Shown in pieces: positions 41,399 to 50,400 of a stretch of DNA of 64,000 bases. The position numbers and the translations under genes are program-made. The notes beneath the pieces were generated by a model that saw only the letters and a list, made by a program, of their open reading frames with translations, was not told the origin of the DNA and ran no database searches. Each line of letters opens with the position of its first letter. Position 1 is the stretch's first letter. Source of the DNA: Streptomyces griseofuscus (GTDB lineage: Bacteria > Actinomycetota > Actinomycetes > Streptomycetales > Streptomycetaceae); assembly GCF_014673495.1 (NCBI RefSeq), contig NZ_CP051006.1, positions 4,278,001 through 4,342,000 of the forward strand, in the 5' to 3' direction.

Positions 41399-42739
41399 AT
41401 GGGTGAGATGTTCAACGGCCGGTACGAACTGGCCGACCCGATCGGGCGCGGCGGCGCGGGCGACGTCTGGCGCGTCTGGGACCACCGGCGGGGGCGCTAT
41501 GTGGCCGCCAAGGTGCTCCAGCAGCGCGACGCCCACTCCCTCCTGCGCTTCGTGCGCGAACAGGCCCTGCGCATCGACCATCCCCATGTGCTCGCCCCGG
41601 CCAGCTGGGCCGCCGACGACGACCAGGTGCTGTTCACCATGGACCTGGTCGCGGGCGGCTCCCTCGTCCGCCTGGTCAACGACTACGGCCCCCTGCCTGC
41701 GGCGTTCGTCTGCGTCCTGCTCGACCAGTTGCTGTCCGGGCTGGCCGCGGTGCACGCGGAGGGGGTCGTGCACCGGGACATCAAGCCCGCCAACATCCTT
41801 CTGGAGGCGACCGGTACGGGCAGGCCCCGGCTGCGGCTCGGGGACTTCGGCATCGCCATGCGCTTCGGTGAACCGCGTCTGACCGAGACCAACCTCGTGG
41901 TGGGCACGCCCGGTTATCTCGCCCCGGAACAACTGGCGGGCGCCGACCCGGACTTCACCGCCGATCTGTTCGCGGTGGGACTCGTCGCCGTATATCTGCT
42001 CAAGGGCGCCAAACCCGACGCCAAGGAACTCGTGCGGTACTTCACCGAGCACGGCACCCCGGGCGCGCCCAAGGGCATTCCCGGGCCGCTGTGGGAGGTC
42101 GTCGCCACCCTGCTCCAGCCCGATCCGGGGGCGCGGTACCGCTCCGCCACGGGGGCCCGCAAGTCGCTCGCTCCGGTCATCGAACTCCTGCCGGAGCCGA
42201 CCCTGGACGACGAGCCGATCGAGATCTTCGACCAACTACCACCCCTGCCCCCGGGTTTCGGGCCGAGCGGTCCGCTGAAGCGCTCACCGAGGTCCCTCGC
42301 CGCCCCGCAGCCGGACGCCGGCACCGGCTCCTCGTCGGACACGGGCACCGGCTCCCTGTCGGACACCGGAAGCTTCCGGCTCCCGCCCCCGGCCGCCGGC
42401 CCCACACCGCCCCCACCGGCCGTACCGCCTCCCCCCTCCGAGCCCCCCACTCCCACGCCGTCCTACGGCTCCTGGACCCCATCGCCCGCGCACCCCGGGC
42501 ACCAGGCGCACCCCGCGCCCCCGCATCCCGGCGACAGCATCACCGCCGCTTACACGACCCCGGCGCCCCAAACCCCGCACGTCCCCCCGGTTTCCCCGCC
42601 CGTCACCCCCCGCACCCCGGCCACGCACGGCCGCCGTGCCCGGCGCCGTCCCGGCCCCCCGGCCAAGGCCGTCGTGCCGATCCTGCTGCTGGCGCTGGCC
42701 TGCTACGCCGTGGGTTTCTGGGCGCTGACCCGCGTCTGA
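41399..42739 (+). CDS. Membrane-anchored Ser/Thr protein kinase (no PASTA)
   Basis: 446 residues. Kinase domain ~8-260: GRGGAGDVWRV loop, Lys38, HRDIKPANILLE with Asp127, DFG at 149-151, activation segment ETNLVVGTPGYLAPEQLAG. A ~150-residue Pro/Thr/Ser-rich linker follows, and the protein ends with one helix (VVPILLLALACYAVGFWALTRV), leaving almost no external part. So it has no extracellular sensor, unlike PknB. Its last 37 bases overlap the convergent gene at 42703-44064. Confidence 0.93.
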   Translation: MGEMFNGRYELADPIGRGGAGDVWRVWDHRRGRYVAAKVLQQRDAHSLLRFVREQALRIDHPHVLAPASWAADDDQVLFTMDLVAGGSLVRLVNDYGPLPAAFVCVLLDQLLSGLAAVHAEGVVHRDIKPANILLEATGTGRPRLRLGDFGIAMRFGEPRLTETNLVVGTPGYLAPEQLAGADPDFTADLFAVGLVAVYLLKGAKPDAKELVRYFTEHGTPGAPKGIPGPLWEVVATLLQPDPGARYRSATGARKSLAPVIELLPEPTLDDEPIEIFDQLPPLPPGFGPSGPLKRSPRSLAAPQPDAGTGSSSDTGTGSLSDTGSFRLPPPAAGPTPPPPAVPPPPSEPPTPTPSYGSWTPSPAHPGHQAHPAPPHPGDSITAAYTTPAPQTPHVPPVSPPVTPRTPATHGRRARRRPGPPAKAVVPILLLALACYAVGFWALTRV

Positions 42740-44064
42740 GCCCGCCGGACCGCCAGCGTCCAGCCGCCGAGCACCAGCAGCAGCGCGGTCCCCAGCCCGA
42801 TCCCGCCGGCCGCGACGGCCTTCATCGCCGGTGAGCCGGTGCCTCCGGCGCCCCCGGCGCCGCCGCCCCCGATCGGCGGCGCCGCCTCGTCCTGGGCCGT
42901 CGGCGTGAAGACGCCGTCCGGCTCCGGGCGCCCGGCGTACCCCGGCCCGGCGTGCGCCCGGCCGTCCACCCGGACCCGCAGGGTCACCTCGTACGGCCCC
43001 GGCCCGAACGTCTCGGTCAGCCGGTCGCTGAGGTGCAGCACCAGGTAGTAGTCCCCGGCGAAGCGCAGGGCGCTGACGGCGGCTGGGGCGGCGTAGCGGT
43101 TGGCGTACTCGACGGGCGGCAGCGGTGCGAGGGCGACCTGCTTGCGGACACCGGTGTAGCCGAGGGAGACATCGTCGGCGAGGCCCCGGACGGGGTCGTA
43201 GAGGGAGAGGTCGAGGGCGCCGCCGATGTACCCGTGCCCCGCCGCGCCGCCCAGTTCGGCGGTGGCCTGCAACCGGCGGCCCCAGTCGAGCGGCACCTTG
43301 TAGAACACGGTCCGGCCGGGCACGAGAGCGGTCCGCCAGACCCCAGGGCCCAGCGCCCGGGCCGCCGTGAACCCCGCCCCGCCGGCGCGCTCGCGGGTCT
43401 CGCCGGTGATCGGCTCGGGCGAGGCGGAGTCCCAGGTCTGGGGGGCACCGGTGGGGCCGGGGGAGGTGAGCCGGGGTTCCATGACGGGTGCCAGCTCCAG
43501 GTCCCAGGGCGCGGACGTGCCCCCGGTGTCGAGACGTTCGACCAGCACGGAGTACGTCCCCGCGCCCCGGCACAGTGCCCGGCCCGCCTCTCGTTTGCCG
43601 AGGGCGGTGACCGGACGCGGGCTGAGTCCGGCGCCGAAGCGGGCGGTGGCGAAGGAGCAGGCCGTGCCGTGCGCGTCCCGGACGGTGACCCGGATGCCGT
43701 CGGTGGAGGTGACATCGGTGTGCGCGGGCGGCACGGCGGTGACCGGGACGTAGGCGGTGGCCGTGGCGTCGGCGAGGTCGAGGCGGTAGGTGAGCCGGCC
43801 GTGCGCGGGCAGCGAGCCGCGATAGACACGACCGGGGTCCAGGCGGGGGGCACCCGCGGCGGAGGCCGTGCCCTCAATGGTTTGGGCGCCGGGGGCGAAG
43901 GCGTAGGCCCCGGGGCCGGTGGCGGCCGGCGCGGCGGCGGCCGGGAGCAGTCCCGTACCGCACAGCCCCAGTGCCAGGAGCACGGCGGCCGGGCGCCCGC
44001 CGCCCCGTATCCGTGCCCCGCGTCCGTGTTCCCACGCCCCGCGCCTGCGCCGCCGCACGTGCAC
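42703..44064 (-). CDS. Exported, C-terminally anchored protein of unknown function
   Basis: 453 residues from a GTG. A signal peptide follows a basic start (…RPAAVLLALGLCGTGLLPAAAAPAAT, likely cut near residue 46). The large external part has beta-rich modules (YRGSLPAHGRLTYRLDLADATATAYVPVTAVPP; GAGTYSVLVERLDTGGTSAPWDLELAP; LVPGRTVFYKVPLDWGRRLQATAELGG; GDYYLVLHLSDRLTETFGPGPYEVTLRVRVDG). A Gly-rich spacer, one membrane helix and a short basic tail end it. No catalytic motif is seen. It is convergent with, and overlaps, the kinase gene by 37 bp. Confidence 0.82.
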   Translation of the reverse strand: MHVRRRRRGAWEHGRGARIRGGGRPAAVLLALGLCGTGLLPAAAAPAATGPGAYAFAPGAQTIEGTASAAGAPRLDPGRVYRGSLPAHGRLTYRLDLADATATAYVPVTAVPPAHTDVTSTDGIRVTVRDAHGTACSFATARFGAGLSPRPVTALGKREAGRALCRGAGTYSVLVERLDTGGTSAPWDLELAPVMEPRLTSPGPTGAPQTWDSASPEPITGETRERAGGAGFTAARALGPGVWRTALVPGRTVFYKVPLDWGRRLQATAELGGAAGHGYIGGALDLSLYDPVRGLADDVSLGYTGVRKQVALAPLPPVEYANRYAAPAAVSALRFAGDYYLVLHLSDRLTETFGPGPYEVTLRVRVDGRAHAGPGYAGRPEPDGVFTPTAQDEAAPPIGGGGAGGAGGTGSPAMKAVAAGGIGLGTALLLVLGGWTLAVRRAQTRVSAQKPTA

Positions 44065-44215
44065 CCCCTATGACGTCACGTCCTCGCGGCCCATCCTGCC
44101 CCGGCGGCCGCTGCGCCATCAGGGCATTGCGCGGGACCGTCCGAAAGACCCCGCCCCCGGACGCCCGCCGCGGCCACGCGTACCCCACCCCGCGGGGCCC
44201 CGCAACCCAAAGCAA

Positions 44216-44246
44216 AGGCCCCGGTCGCTTGATGCGACCGGGGCCT
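44216..44246 (-). terminator. Terminator downstream of the DLW-39 gene
   Basis: A perfect 13-bp stem (AGGCCCCGGTCGC with GCGACCGGGGCCT) and 5-base loop. On the minus strand it is followed by TTGCTTT. It lies 21 bases past the DLW-39 stop. Confidence 0.85.
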
Positions 44247-44267
44247 GCTGAAATTCTGGAATCGGAC

Positions 44268-44396
44268 TCACGAACCCGTGGGCACGGAGTCAGTCGCCTC
44301 CGTCCACAGGTCCTGCTCGGCGCGATCCGCCTGAATCTGGCGGTACACGAGGAGCCCGCCGATGGCGGCCAGTGCGACCAGGAGCAGCTTCTTCAC
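44268..44396 (-). CDS. DLW-39 family small membrane protein
   Basis: Forty-two residues from a GTG at 44396: VKKLLLVALAAIGGLLVYRQI, then QADRAEQDLWTEATDSVPTGS. One membrane helix is followed by the DLW motif that names the family; length near 39-42 is typical. A longer frame upstream is not supported. Its role is unknown. The family is common in actinobacteria close to tRNA and gyrase genes, as here. Confidence 0.88.
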   Translation of the reverse strand: MKKLLLVALAAIGGLLVYRQIQADRAEQDLWTEATDSVPTGS

Positions 44397-44745
44397 CGCG
44401 CGACCTCGTCTTTCCTTGACGTAGGGGACCTCTGGCGCCCGACTATACACACCGGCCGATATCGATCGGTGACCTACGTCCGGCCTCAACTCCGGTCCCT
44501 GCCAGCGCAATAGCCCAGGTCGGACGCCGTTCCGGTCGGAGGGTGATCACACCTCCACGGACGGTCACTTTGCTCCCCCTTCGCGCATGCTGACCGGGAT
44601 TTAGGGGTTTTCCGACCTTCTTACGGCCATCCGAGTGGTGTTCATCAGAACATCGCCGCGCCACGGGCGTCGGTCCACCACTTCGCGATCCACATACACA
44701 TCATGAGGAAAGTACGCAAATCGCCCAACCCGAAAGTGAGGGGCC
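44397..44745. other. 349-bp divergent intergenic region
   Basis: Promoter space for the DLW-39 gene (minus) and the DUF6344 gene (plus). CCGATATCGATCGG (44456-44469) is nearly palindromic and might be an operator. No coding frame or RNA is recognisable. Confidence 0.45.
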
Positions 44746-45141
44746 ATGGACCGGAACAAGGTCATGAAGCTGTGGACTGCCATCGTCACCGCCTTTCTCG
44801 CGCTGTGCACGACGCTCGGACTCGTGAGCGCCGCCACCGCCCCCGCGGCCGCCGCGCCGCGCACCGAGAGCCCCCGCACCGAGACCGCGCAACGCACGGT
44901 CCCGGCGATCCCGGCACCACGGCATTGGTCCTGGTCCTCCACCAAGGCCCTGCCCCCCACGATGAAACAGCGGATCAGGGCCGAGGCCCACGGGAAATCC
45001 CCCAGCTGCCGGCACCGAGCCCTCGACGACAGCGAGCTGACATCGGACGGCCACGAGACACAGAAGGCCCGCGAGGCGCAAGAGACGGAACGGACGCGGG
45101 AGACAGAGGCCAGAGAGCCCTCCGCATCGCTCGACTGCTGA
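44746..45141 (+). CDS. DUF6344-like exported protein
   Basis: 131 residues; AAAGTGAGGG precedes the start. MDRNKVMKLWTAIVTAFLALC begins a signal peptide with cleavage likely after AAAAAP near residue 38; the Cys at 21 lies in the hydrophobic core, so it is not a lipobox. The mature part has TKALPPTMKQRIRAEAHGKSPSCRHR, which I associate with DUF6344, and a highly charged Glu/Arg/Thr tail ending in Cys. Two Cys could form a disulfide. Function unknown. Confidence 0.7.
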   Translation: MDRNKVMKLWTAIVTAFLALCTTLGLVSAATAPAAAAPRTESPRTETAQRTVPAIPAPRHWSWSSTKALPPTMKQRIRAEAHGKSPSCRHRALDDSELTSDGHETQKAREAQETERTRETEAREPSASLDC

Positions 45142-45218
45142 ACCGGCCCTCCTCTCCCCCTCGGTACCGCGACGTCTCGACAACTCGGCGACTTGCGTAC
45201 GCACGGTCGACACGGAAG

Positions 45219-45242
45219 GACCCCCGGCCACGGCCGGGGGTC
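45219..45242 (+). terminator. Hairpin after the DUF6344 gene
   Basis: GACCCCCGGCC and GGCCGGGGGTC give an 11-bp stem with two nominal loop bases, 78 bp past the stop codon and before the glycosyltransferase start. No T-run. Confidence 0.6.
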
Positions 45243-45326
45243 ACGCGCGCGTTCCTCCAGGGGCCCGAACCACCCCGGGCGCGGCCTGAGACGATGGCCA
45301 CGACATCCCGGAGAGGTCTTTGAGAG

Positions 45327-46106
45327 GTGGTGAGTGCTGCCGTGACCCGGCACACCACCGTTGTCACCGTCGTCACCGCCGTGCACGCCCCCTCGGCCCG
45401 GTTCCTGCCGGATGCCTGGGCATCCCTGTGCGAGCAGGAGCTGCCCGGCGGCGCGCGCTGGGAGTGGGTGATCCAGGAGGACGGCACGACGGACGAGGTC
45501 CGCCCCTACGTCCCCGAGGATCCGCGCGTCGTCTTCCACCAGGGCAGACCCGGTGGCCCGGGGGTCGCCCGCACGATCGCGCTGGCACACGCGCGGGGCG
45601 CGTATGTGAAGGTCCTGGACGCCGACGACCGGCTCACCCCGGGCGCGCTCGCCCGCGATCTCGCCGTGCTCCAGGCACGTCCCGACCTCGGCTGGACGAC
45701 CTGCCGGGTCCTGGACCTGCTGCCCGACGGCTCCACGGCCGGTTTCCCCGGCGACCCGGACGAGGGCCCGCTGGAACGCGGCGCCGTGCTGCGGCACTGG
45801 CAGGCGAACGACTTCCGGCCCCCGGTCCATCCGGCGACCCTGTGTGTGCGCCGGGAGCTGCTGACCGCGCTGGGCGGCTGGATGGCGCTGCCCGCCTCCG
45901 AGGACACGGGGCTGCTGCTGGCGCTGGACGCGGTGAGCCGCGGCTGGTTCTCGGCCCAGGCCGGGCTGCTCTACCGCAAGTGGGAGGGCCAGGTCACCGG
46001 CCAGTCCTCGCACACCGACCCCGCGGAGCGCACGGCCCGCGCGGCGGTCGCGGAGGCCAGGGCACGCGCACTGGCCGACCTCGGCTGGACCTATCCGGCG
46101 CCGTGA
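45327..46106 (+). CDS. Glycosyltransferase family 2 protein
   Basis: 259 residues from one of two adjacent GTG codons. The GT-A fold is visible: VVTVVTAVHAPSARFLPDAWASLCEQEL, WEWVIQEDGTTD, VVFHQGRPGGPGVARTIALAHARGAYVKVLDADDRLTPGAL (the DAD at ~100 binds the metal-nucleotide sugar), and later HPATLCVRRELLTALGGW and PASEDTGLLLALD with the catalytic-base ED. No membrane helix. It should transfer a sugar to an unknown acceptor. Neighbouring genes give no pathway. Confidence 0.88.
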   Translation: MVSAAVTRHTTVVTVVTAVHAPSARFLPDAWASLCEQELPGGARWEWVIQEDGTTDEVRPYVPEDPRVVFHQGRPGGPGVARTIALAHARGAYVKVLDADDRLTPGALARDLAVLQARPDLGWTTCRVLDLLPDGSTAGFPGDPDEGPLERGAVLRHWQANDFRPPVHPATLCVRRELLTALGGWMALPASEDTGLLLALDAVSRGWFSAQAGLLYRKWEGQVTGQSSHTDPAERTARAAVAEARARALADLGWTYPAP

Positions 46107-46131
46107 ACGCCGTACGCCTGCGGACGCACCC

Positions 46132-46320
46132 CTACTCCCCGAGCACGATCGCCTGCGAGGGGCACCGTTCGGCCGCCTCCCGGACCCCCGGTTCCTCGGC
46201 GGCGTCCTCCTTGCCGGGCAGCACCACGCCGTAGCCGTCCTCGAAGGCGAACACGGCCGGGGCCCGGAACGCGCACTCCGCGGAGCCGTAACACGCGGCG
46301 CGGTCGACGGTGACCTTCAT
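46132..46320 (-). CDS. 3Fe-4S ferredoxin
   Basis: Sixty-two residues; ATG 46320 has GGAGG 5 bases upstream. Cluster ligands: Cys10 and Cys16 (ACYGSAECAF), Cys53 (RCPSQAI). This CX5C…CP arrangement with three Cys is the [3Fe-4S] type that usually feeds cytochrome P450s. FEDGYGVVLPG and the acidic surface are typical. No P450 is nearby, so its partner is elsewhere. It lies 64 bp downstream of an unknown gene on the same strand. Confidence 0.92.
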   Translation of the reverse strand: MKVTVDRAACYGSAECAFRAPAVFAFEDGYGVVLPGKEDAAEEPGVREAAERCPSQAIVLGE

Positions 46321-46384
46321 ACGTCCTCCAGCCCTCCCTGGGCACTTCGAGTTCCAGGACGTCACTGCCCGGCCGGGCGGGCGC

Positions 46385-46897
46385 TCAACCGGCCGCTGAC
46401 GTACCGGCCGCGGCCACGAGCCAGTGGGCGACCCGGCGGACCGTGGGCTCGTCCAGCCGGCCAGCCAGCGTCCGCACGGCCGCACCGTCCTCGGGAGCGA
46501 GGTCGTACAGCCCCGCCCTGCCCAGGGCGGCGGTGAGCACCTGGTGGCGACGGTTCGTCATGCGCTCGGCCAGCTTGTCCGGTTCGGATGTTCCAGACGG
46601 TTCACCCGGCTCAGCCGAGTCGCCCCGTTCATCCCGTACGACCGGCCGCTCGGCGGCGGCCTTCTCCTCCGGGGTGCCGTACAGCCGCCAGTCGCCGCCC
46701 CCGGGCCCCCACAGTGCGAGCGTCAGCTCGGCGCCGCGGGCCCGCACGGTCCGGGTCATCTCGCCGACGGCGTACAGCACGGGCGCCCGGTACGGGGACT
46801 GCGCGGCCGGGACCCAGGAGTCCCGGGCGGCTTCGTGGACCATCGCGACCCAGCGCGGGGCGCCGGACGGAGGCGGGCACGGGGAAGGCTCGGGCAT
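46385..46897 (-). CDS. Hypothetical protein upstream of the ferredoxin
   Basis: 170 residues from ATG 46897 with AAGGGG upstream. MPEPSPCPPPSGAPRWVAMVHEAARDSWVPAAQSPYRAPVLYAVGEMTRTVRARGAELTLALWGPGGGDWRLYGTPEEKAAAERPVV is followed by a charged linker and a C-terminal helical part (MTNRRHQVLTAALGRAGLYDLAPEDGAAVRTLAGRLDEPTVRRVAHWLVAAAG). No family is recognised. A palindrome TGACGGTCCGTCAG lies in its upstream region. Cotranscription with the ferredoxin is plausible. Confidence 0.68.
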   Translation of the reverse strand: MPEPSPCPPPSGAPRWVAMVHEAARDSWVPAAQSPYRAPVLYAVGEMTRTVRARGAELTLALWGPGGGDWRLYGTPEEKAAAERPVVRDERGDSAEPGEPSGTSEPDKLAERMTNRRHQVLTAALGRAGLYDLAPEDGAAVRTLAGRLDEPTVRRVAHWLVAAAGTSAAG

Positions 46898-47430
46898 GGC
46901 ACACACCCCTTCGGGAAGAGCCGGTGCCCGCGACCGTAACTGACGGTCCGTCAGATGGCCAGGTGTGTCGCGACGGAAAAGTCCCCCTGCCGCCGGCACC
47001 GGTCCCTCCCCTCGTGGGGACCGGTGCCGGGCGGTGCGGGACGTCGATCCGCGCCTCGTCGGCGTGATGGAGCGGATCGAAGCATGAAAGGCGATGAAGA
47101 GGTGAGGAGTGGCGAGGAGCGAGGAAGGTCGTGGGGGGAAGTGGGGGGTGGGGGCAGGTCGGCCGGGTACGGGGCGGATCAGGTGTCGGATCGCCGACCG
47201 CTCGCGGCTTCCGATGGAAGTCGACCGAAAATGTGCAACGCCATGAGGTGTCTCTCCGAGCGCCGGGCCGTTGGCCTGTCCGGACGGTGTGTGACGGTTC
47301 CGCTACCGGGGTTGCGATCCTGCCATTTGTCGCCGCCGGGGAGGAGATCCCCGTCTCCGGAGCGGGGCTTATCCGCAGGTCAGCCGTATAAGGTGGGTTT
47401 TCCGGTCCGGACGTCCACAGGCGGGGGGAA
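46898..47430. other. 533-bp intergenic region before the STAND gene
   Basis: Apart from the palindrome at 46940-46954, it contains a 14-bp perfect stem (46993-47006 with 47017-47030, 10-base loop) lacking a T-run. The section 47090-47400 is G/A-rich with no credible frame and must hold the promoter of the large gene at 47431. Confidence 0.5.
46940..46954. promoter_or_regulatory. CTGACGG-T-CCGTCAG operator-like palindrome
   Basis: A perfect 15-bp inverted repeat with a single central T, about 43 bp before the start of the minus-strand hypothetical gene. It is nearly the same as the site at 12338-12351. A TetR-type binder is inferred. Confidence 0.5.
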
Positions 47431-50400
47431 GTGAGGGGTGGGACCTTGGGTTCCGACTCAGGGGCACGCACAGCTTTCGCCGAGCGCCTCGCGCTGCTCT
47501 ACAAGGAGGCCGGAAACCCTCCCCTGAAAAGCGTCGCCGAGGCGGTCGGCCGGCTACAGCGGGTCGACGAACGCGGCCGCCCGGTGCGCGTGTCCGCGCA
47601 GCGGATCAGCGACTGGCGGCGGGCCAAGAACGTGCCGGCCCAGTTCACCGCCCTCGCGGCGGTGCTCCAGATCCTGATCCCGGAGGCGCGTCGCGCCCGC
47701 CCGCACCCGGTCTCCACGGGCCTGTACGACCTCGGCCACTGGCAGCGCCAGTGGGAGCGCGCGCTGGCCGACCCGGTCGGCGATCGTGCCGCGCCGCCCG
47801 CCTCGCCCGCCGAGGAGAACGGCCGGCCCCCCGCCCAGGCCCCGCCCATCACCGGCGGCGTGTGCCCCTACCGGGGTCTCGCGCCGTACCGGCAGGAGGA
47901 CGCGCGCTGGTTCTTCGGCCGGGAGCGCAGCACCGACGCGATCATCGCCCAGCTGCGCACGGCGGGCCGTACCGGCGGACTGGTGATGCTCGTCGGCGCC
48001 TCGGGCGCGGGCAAGTCCTCGCTGCTGAACGCCGGCCTGGTCCCGGCGATCGCGGGCGGCGCCCTGGCCGACGCGGGGCTCAGCCCGCAGCCGGACGGCG
48101 AGCCCGGACAGCGCACCCCGGTCGTCCAGCTGGTGCCCGGCGCCGATCCGCTCGCCGAACTGGTCCGCCGTATCCCCGAACTCGCCCCCGTGGCCGCCGA
48201 GGCGCGCGCGGCCGAGCGGGCGGCAACGGCCCGGCAGCAGGCCGCCGAGGGCACCGCGTCCGCGGGTGCCGAGGTGCCCCGGATCGTGCGCAGCGCCCGG
48301 GCCGCGGTCACGGAGTGGGCGCGCCGGGAGGCACCGCCGGGGGTCCGGCCGGTGATCATCGTGGACCAGTTCGAGGAGACGTTCACCCTCTGCCCCGACG
48401 AGGCGGACCGCCGTACCTTCATCCAGCTGCTGCACGCCTCCTGCACCCCGCCCTTCGGCGCGTCCGGACCCGCCCCCGTCCTGGTCGTGCTCGGCATACG
48501 CGCCGACTTCTACGAGCAGTGCCTCGGTTACCCGGAACTGGCCGACGCGCTCCAGCACCGGCACATGGTGCTCTCCCCGCTGACCAGCGGCGAGCTGCGC
48601 GACGCGGTGACCGGCCCGGCCAAGGCGGTCGGCCTGGAGCTGGAGCCGGGCCTCGCCGAGCTGATCGTGCGCGAGGTGAGCGCCGACGGCCCGCGCGGGG
48701 CGCACGACGCGGGCGTGCTCCCGCTGCTCTCGCACGCCCTGCTGGCCACCTGGCAGCGCCGCAAGGCCGGGAAGCTGACGCTGGCCGGCTATCGCGCGGC
48801 GGGCGGCATCCAGGGCGCCGTCGCCGCGACCGCCGAACGCGCCTGGTCGGGGCTCGATCCCGCCGCCCGTACGGCCGCCCGGCTGCTCCTGCTGCGCCTG
48901 GTGCGGCTCGGCGAGGACACCGTGGCCACCCGGCGGCGCGGCACCCGGCGGCAGCTGGCCCAGGAGTCGGCGGACCCCGGCAAGACCGAGGAGTCCCTGG
49001 AGGCGCTGGTCCGGGCCCGGCTGGTGACGCTGGACGCGGAGACCGTGGAGATCACCCACGAGGCGCTGCTGCACGCCTGGCCCCGGCTGCGGCACTGGAT
49101 CGACGACAACCGCAACGACCATCTGCTGCGCCAGCGCCTGGAGGAGGACGGCCGGTCCTGGGAGGACTCGGAGCGGGACAGCTCGCTGCTGTACCGGGGC
49201 TCCCGGCTCGAACAGGCCCGCGCCTGGGCGCGCTCGGCGGGGGACACCTATCTGACCCGCAGCGCGGTGGAGTTCCTGGCCGCCTCGGTACGGCTGCGCA
49301 AGCGCACGGTGTGGCTGAGCCGGGCGGCGGTGGCCGCCCTGGTGGTGCTCGCGCTGGTCGCGGGCGGCTCCGCGGTGATCGCCTGGCAGCAGCGCGACGA
49401 CGCCGTGTTCGAACAGGTGCTCGCCGAGGCGGACCGGGTGCAGCGCACCGACCCCTCGCTCGCCGCCCAGCTGGACCTGGTCGCCCACCATCTGCGCCCC
49501 GATGACAAGGGCACGTACAGCAGGCTGATCTCCATCGTGAACGCGCCGCTGGCCACCGCGCTGTCCGGCCACACCGGAGCCGTATACCTGACCTCCTTCA
49601 GCCCCGACGGCCGCACCCTGGCCACCGCCAGCTACGACCGGACCGTACGGCTGTGGAACGTGTCCGACCCGACCCGGCCCCGCCCTCTCGGCGGGCCCCT
49701 GACCGGGCACTCCAGCTGGGTGAGCAGCGCGGTGTTCCGTCCCGACGGACGGGTGCTGGCCAGCGCGGGCGACGACGGCACGATCCGGCTGTGGAACGTC
49801 GCCGACCCGGCCCGTCCGACCACGCTCGGCGCCCCCCTGGCCGGTCACTCGGGCACCATCTACCTGGTCGCCTTCAGCCCAGACGGGCACACCCTCGCCT
49901 CCGCGGGCGAGGACGGCACGGTACGGCTGTGGAACGTCTCCGACCCCGCGCACCCGACCGCGCTCGCCGTGCTGCGCGGGCACACCGCGGCCGTGCGCAG
50001 CGTCGCCTTCAGCCCCGACGGGCACACCCTCGCGGCGGGTGGCGACGATCACATGATCCGGCTGTGGAAGGTGACCGACCCGCGCCGGCCGGCCTCGCTG
50101 GGTGTGCTGCGCGGCCACACCGACATCGTGCACTCGGTCGCGTTCAGCCCGGACGGGCACACCCTGGCCAGCGGCAGCGCGGACGACACCGTACGGCTGT
50201 GGGACATCGCCGACCCCGCCGCGGCGAAACCGCTCGGCGCCCCCCTGACCGGGCACACCGGGCCCGTCTGGTCGGTGGCGTTCAGCCCCGACGGCGGACG
50301 CCTCGCCGCCGCGAGCGCGGACAGCACGGCCAGCCTGTGGAACGTCAGCGACCCGAACTCCCCCTCGCAGATCGGCGAACCGCTCGCGGGCAGCAGCGGC

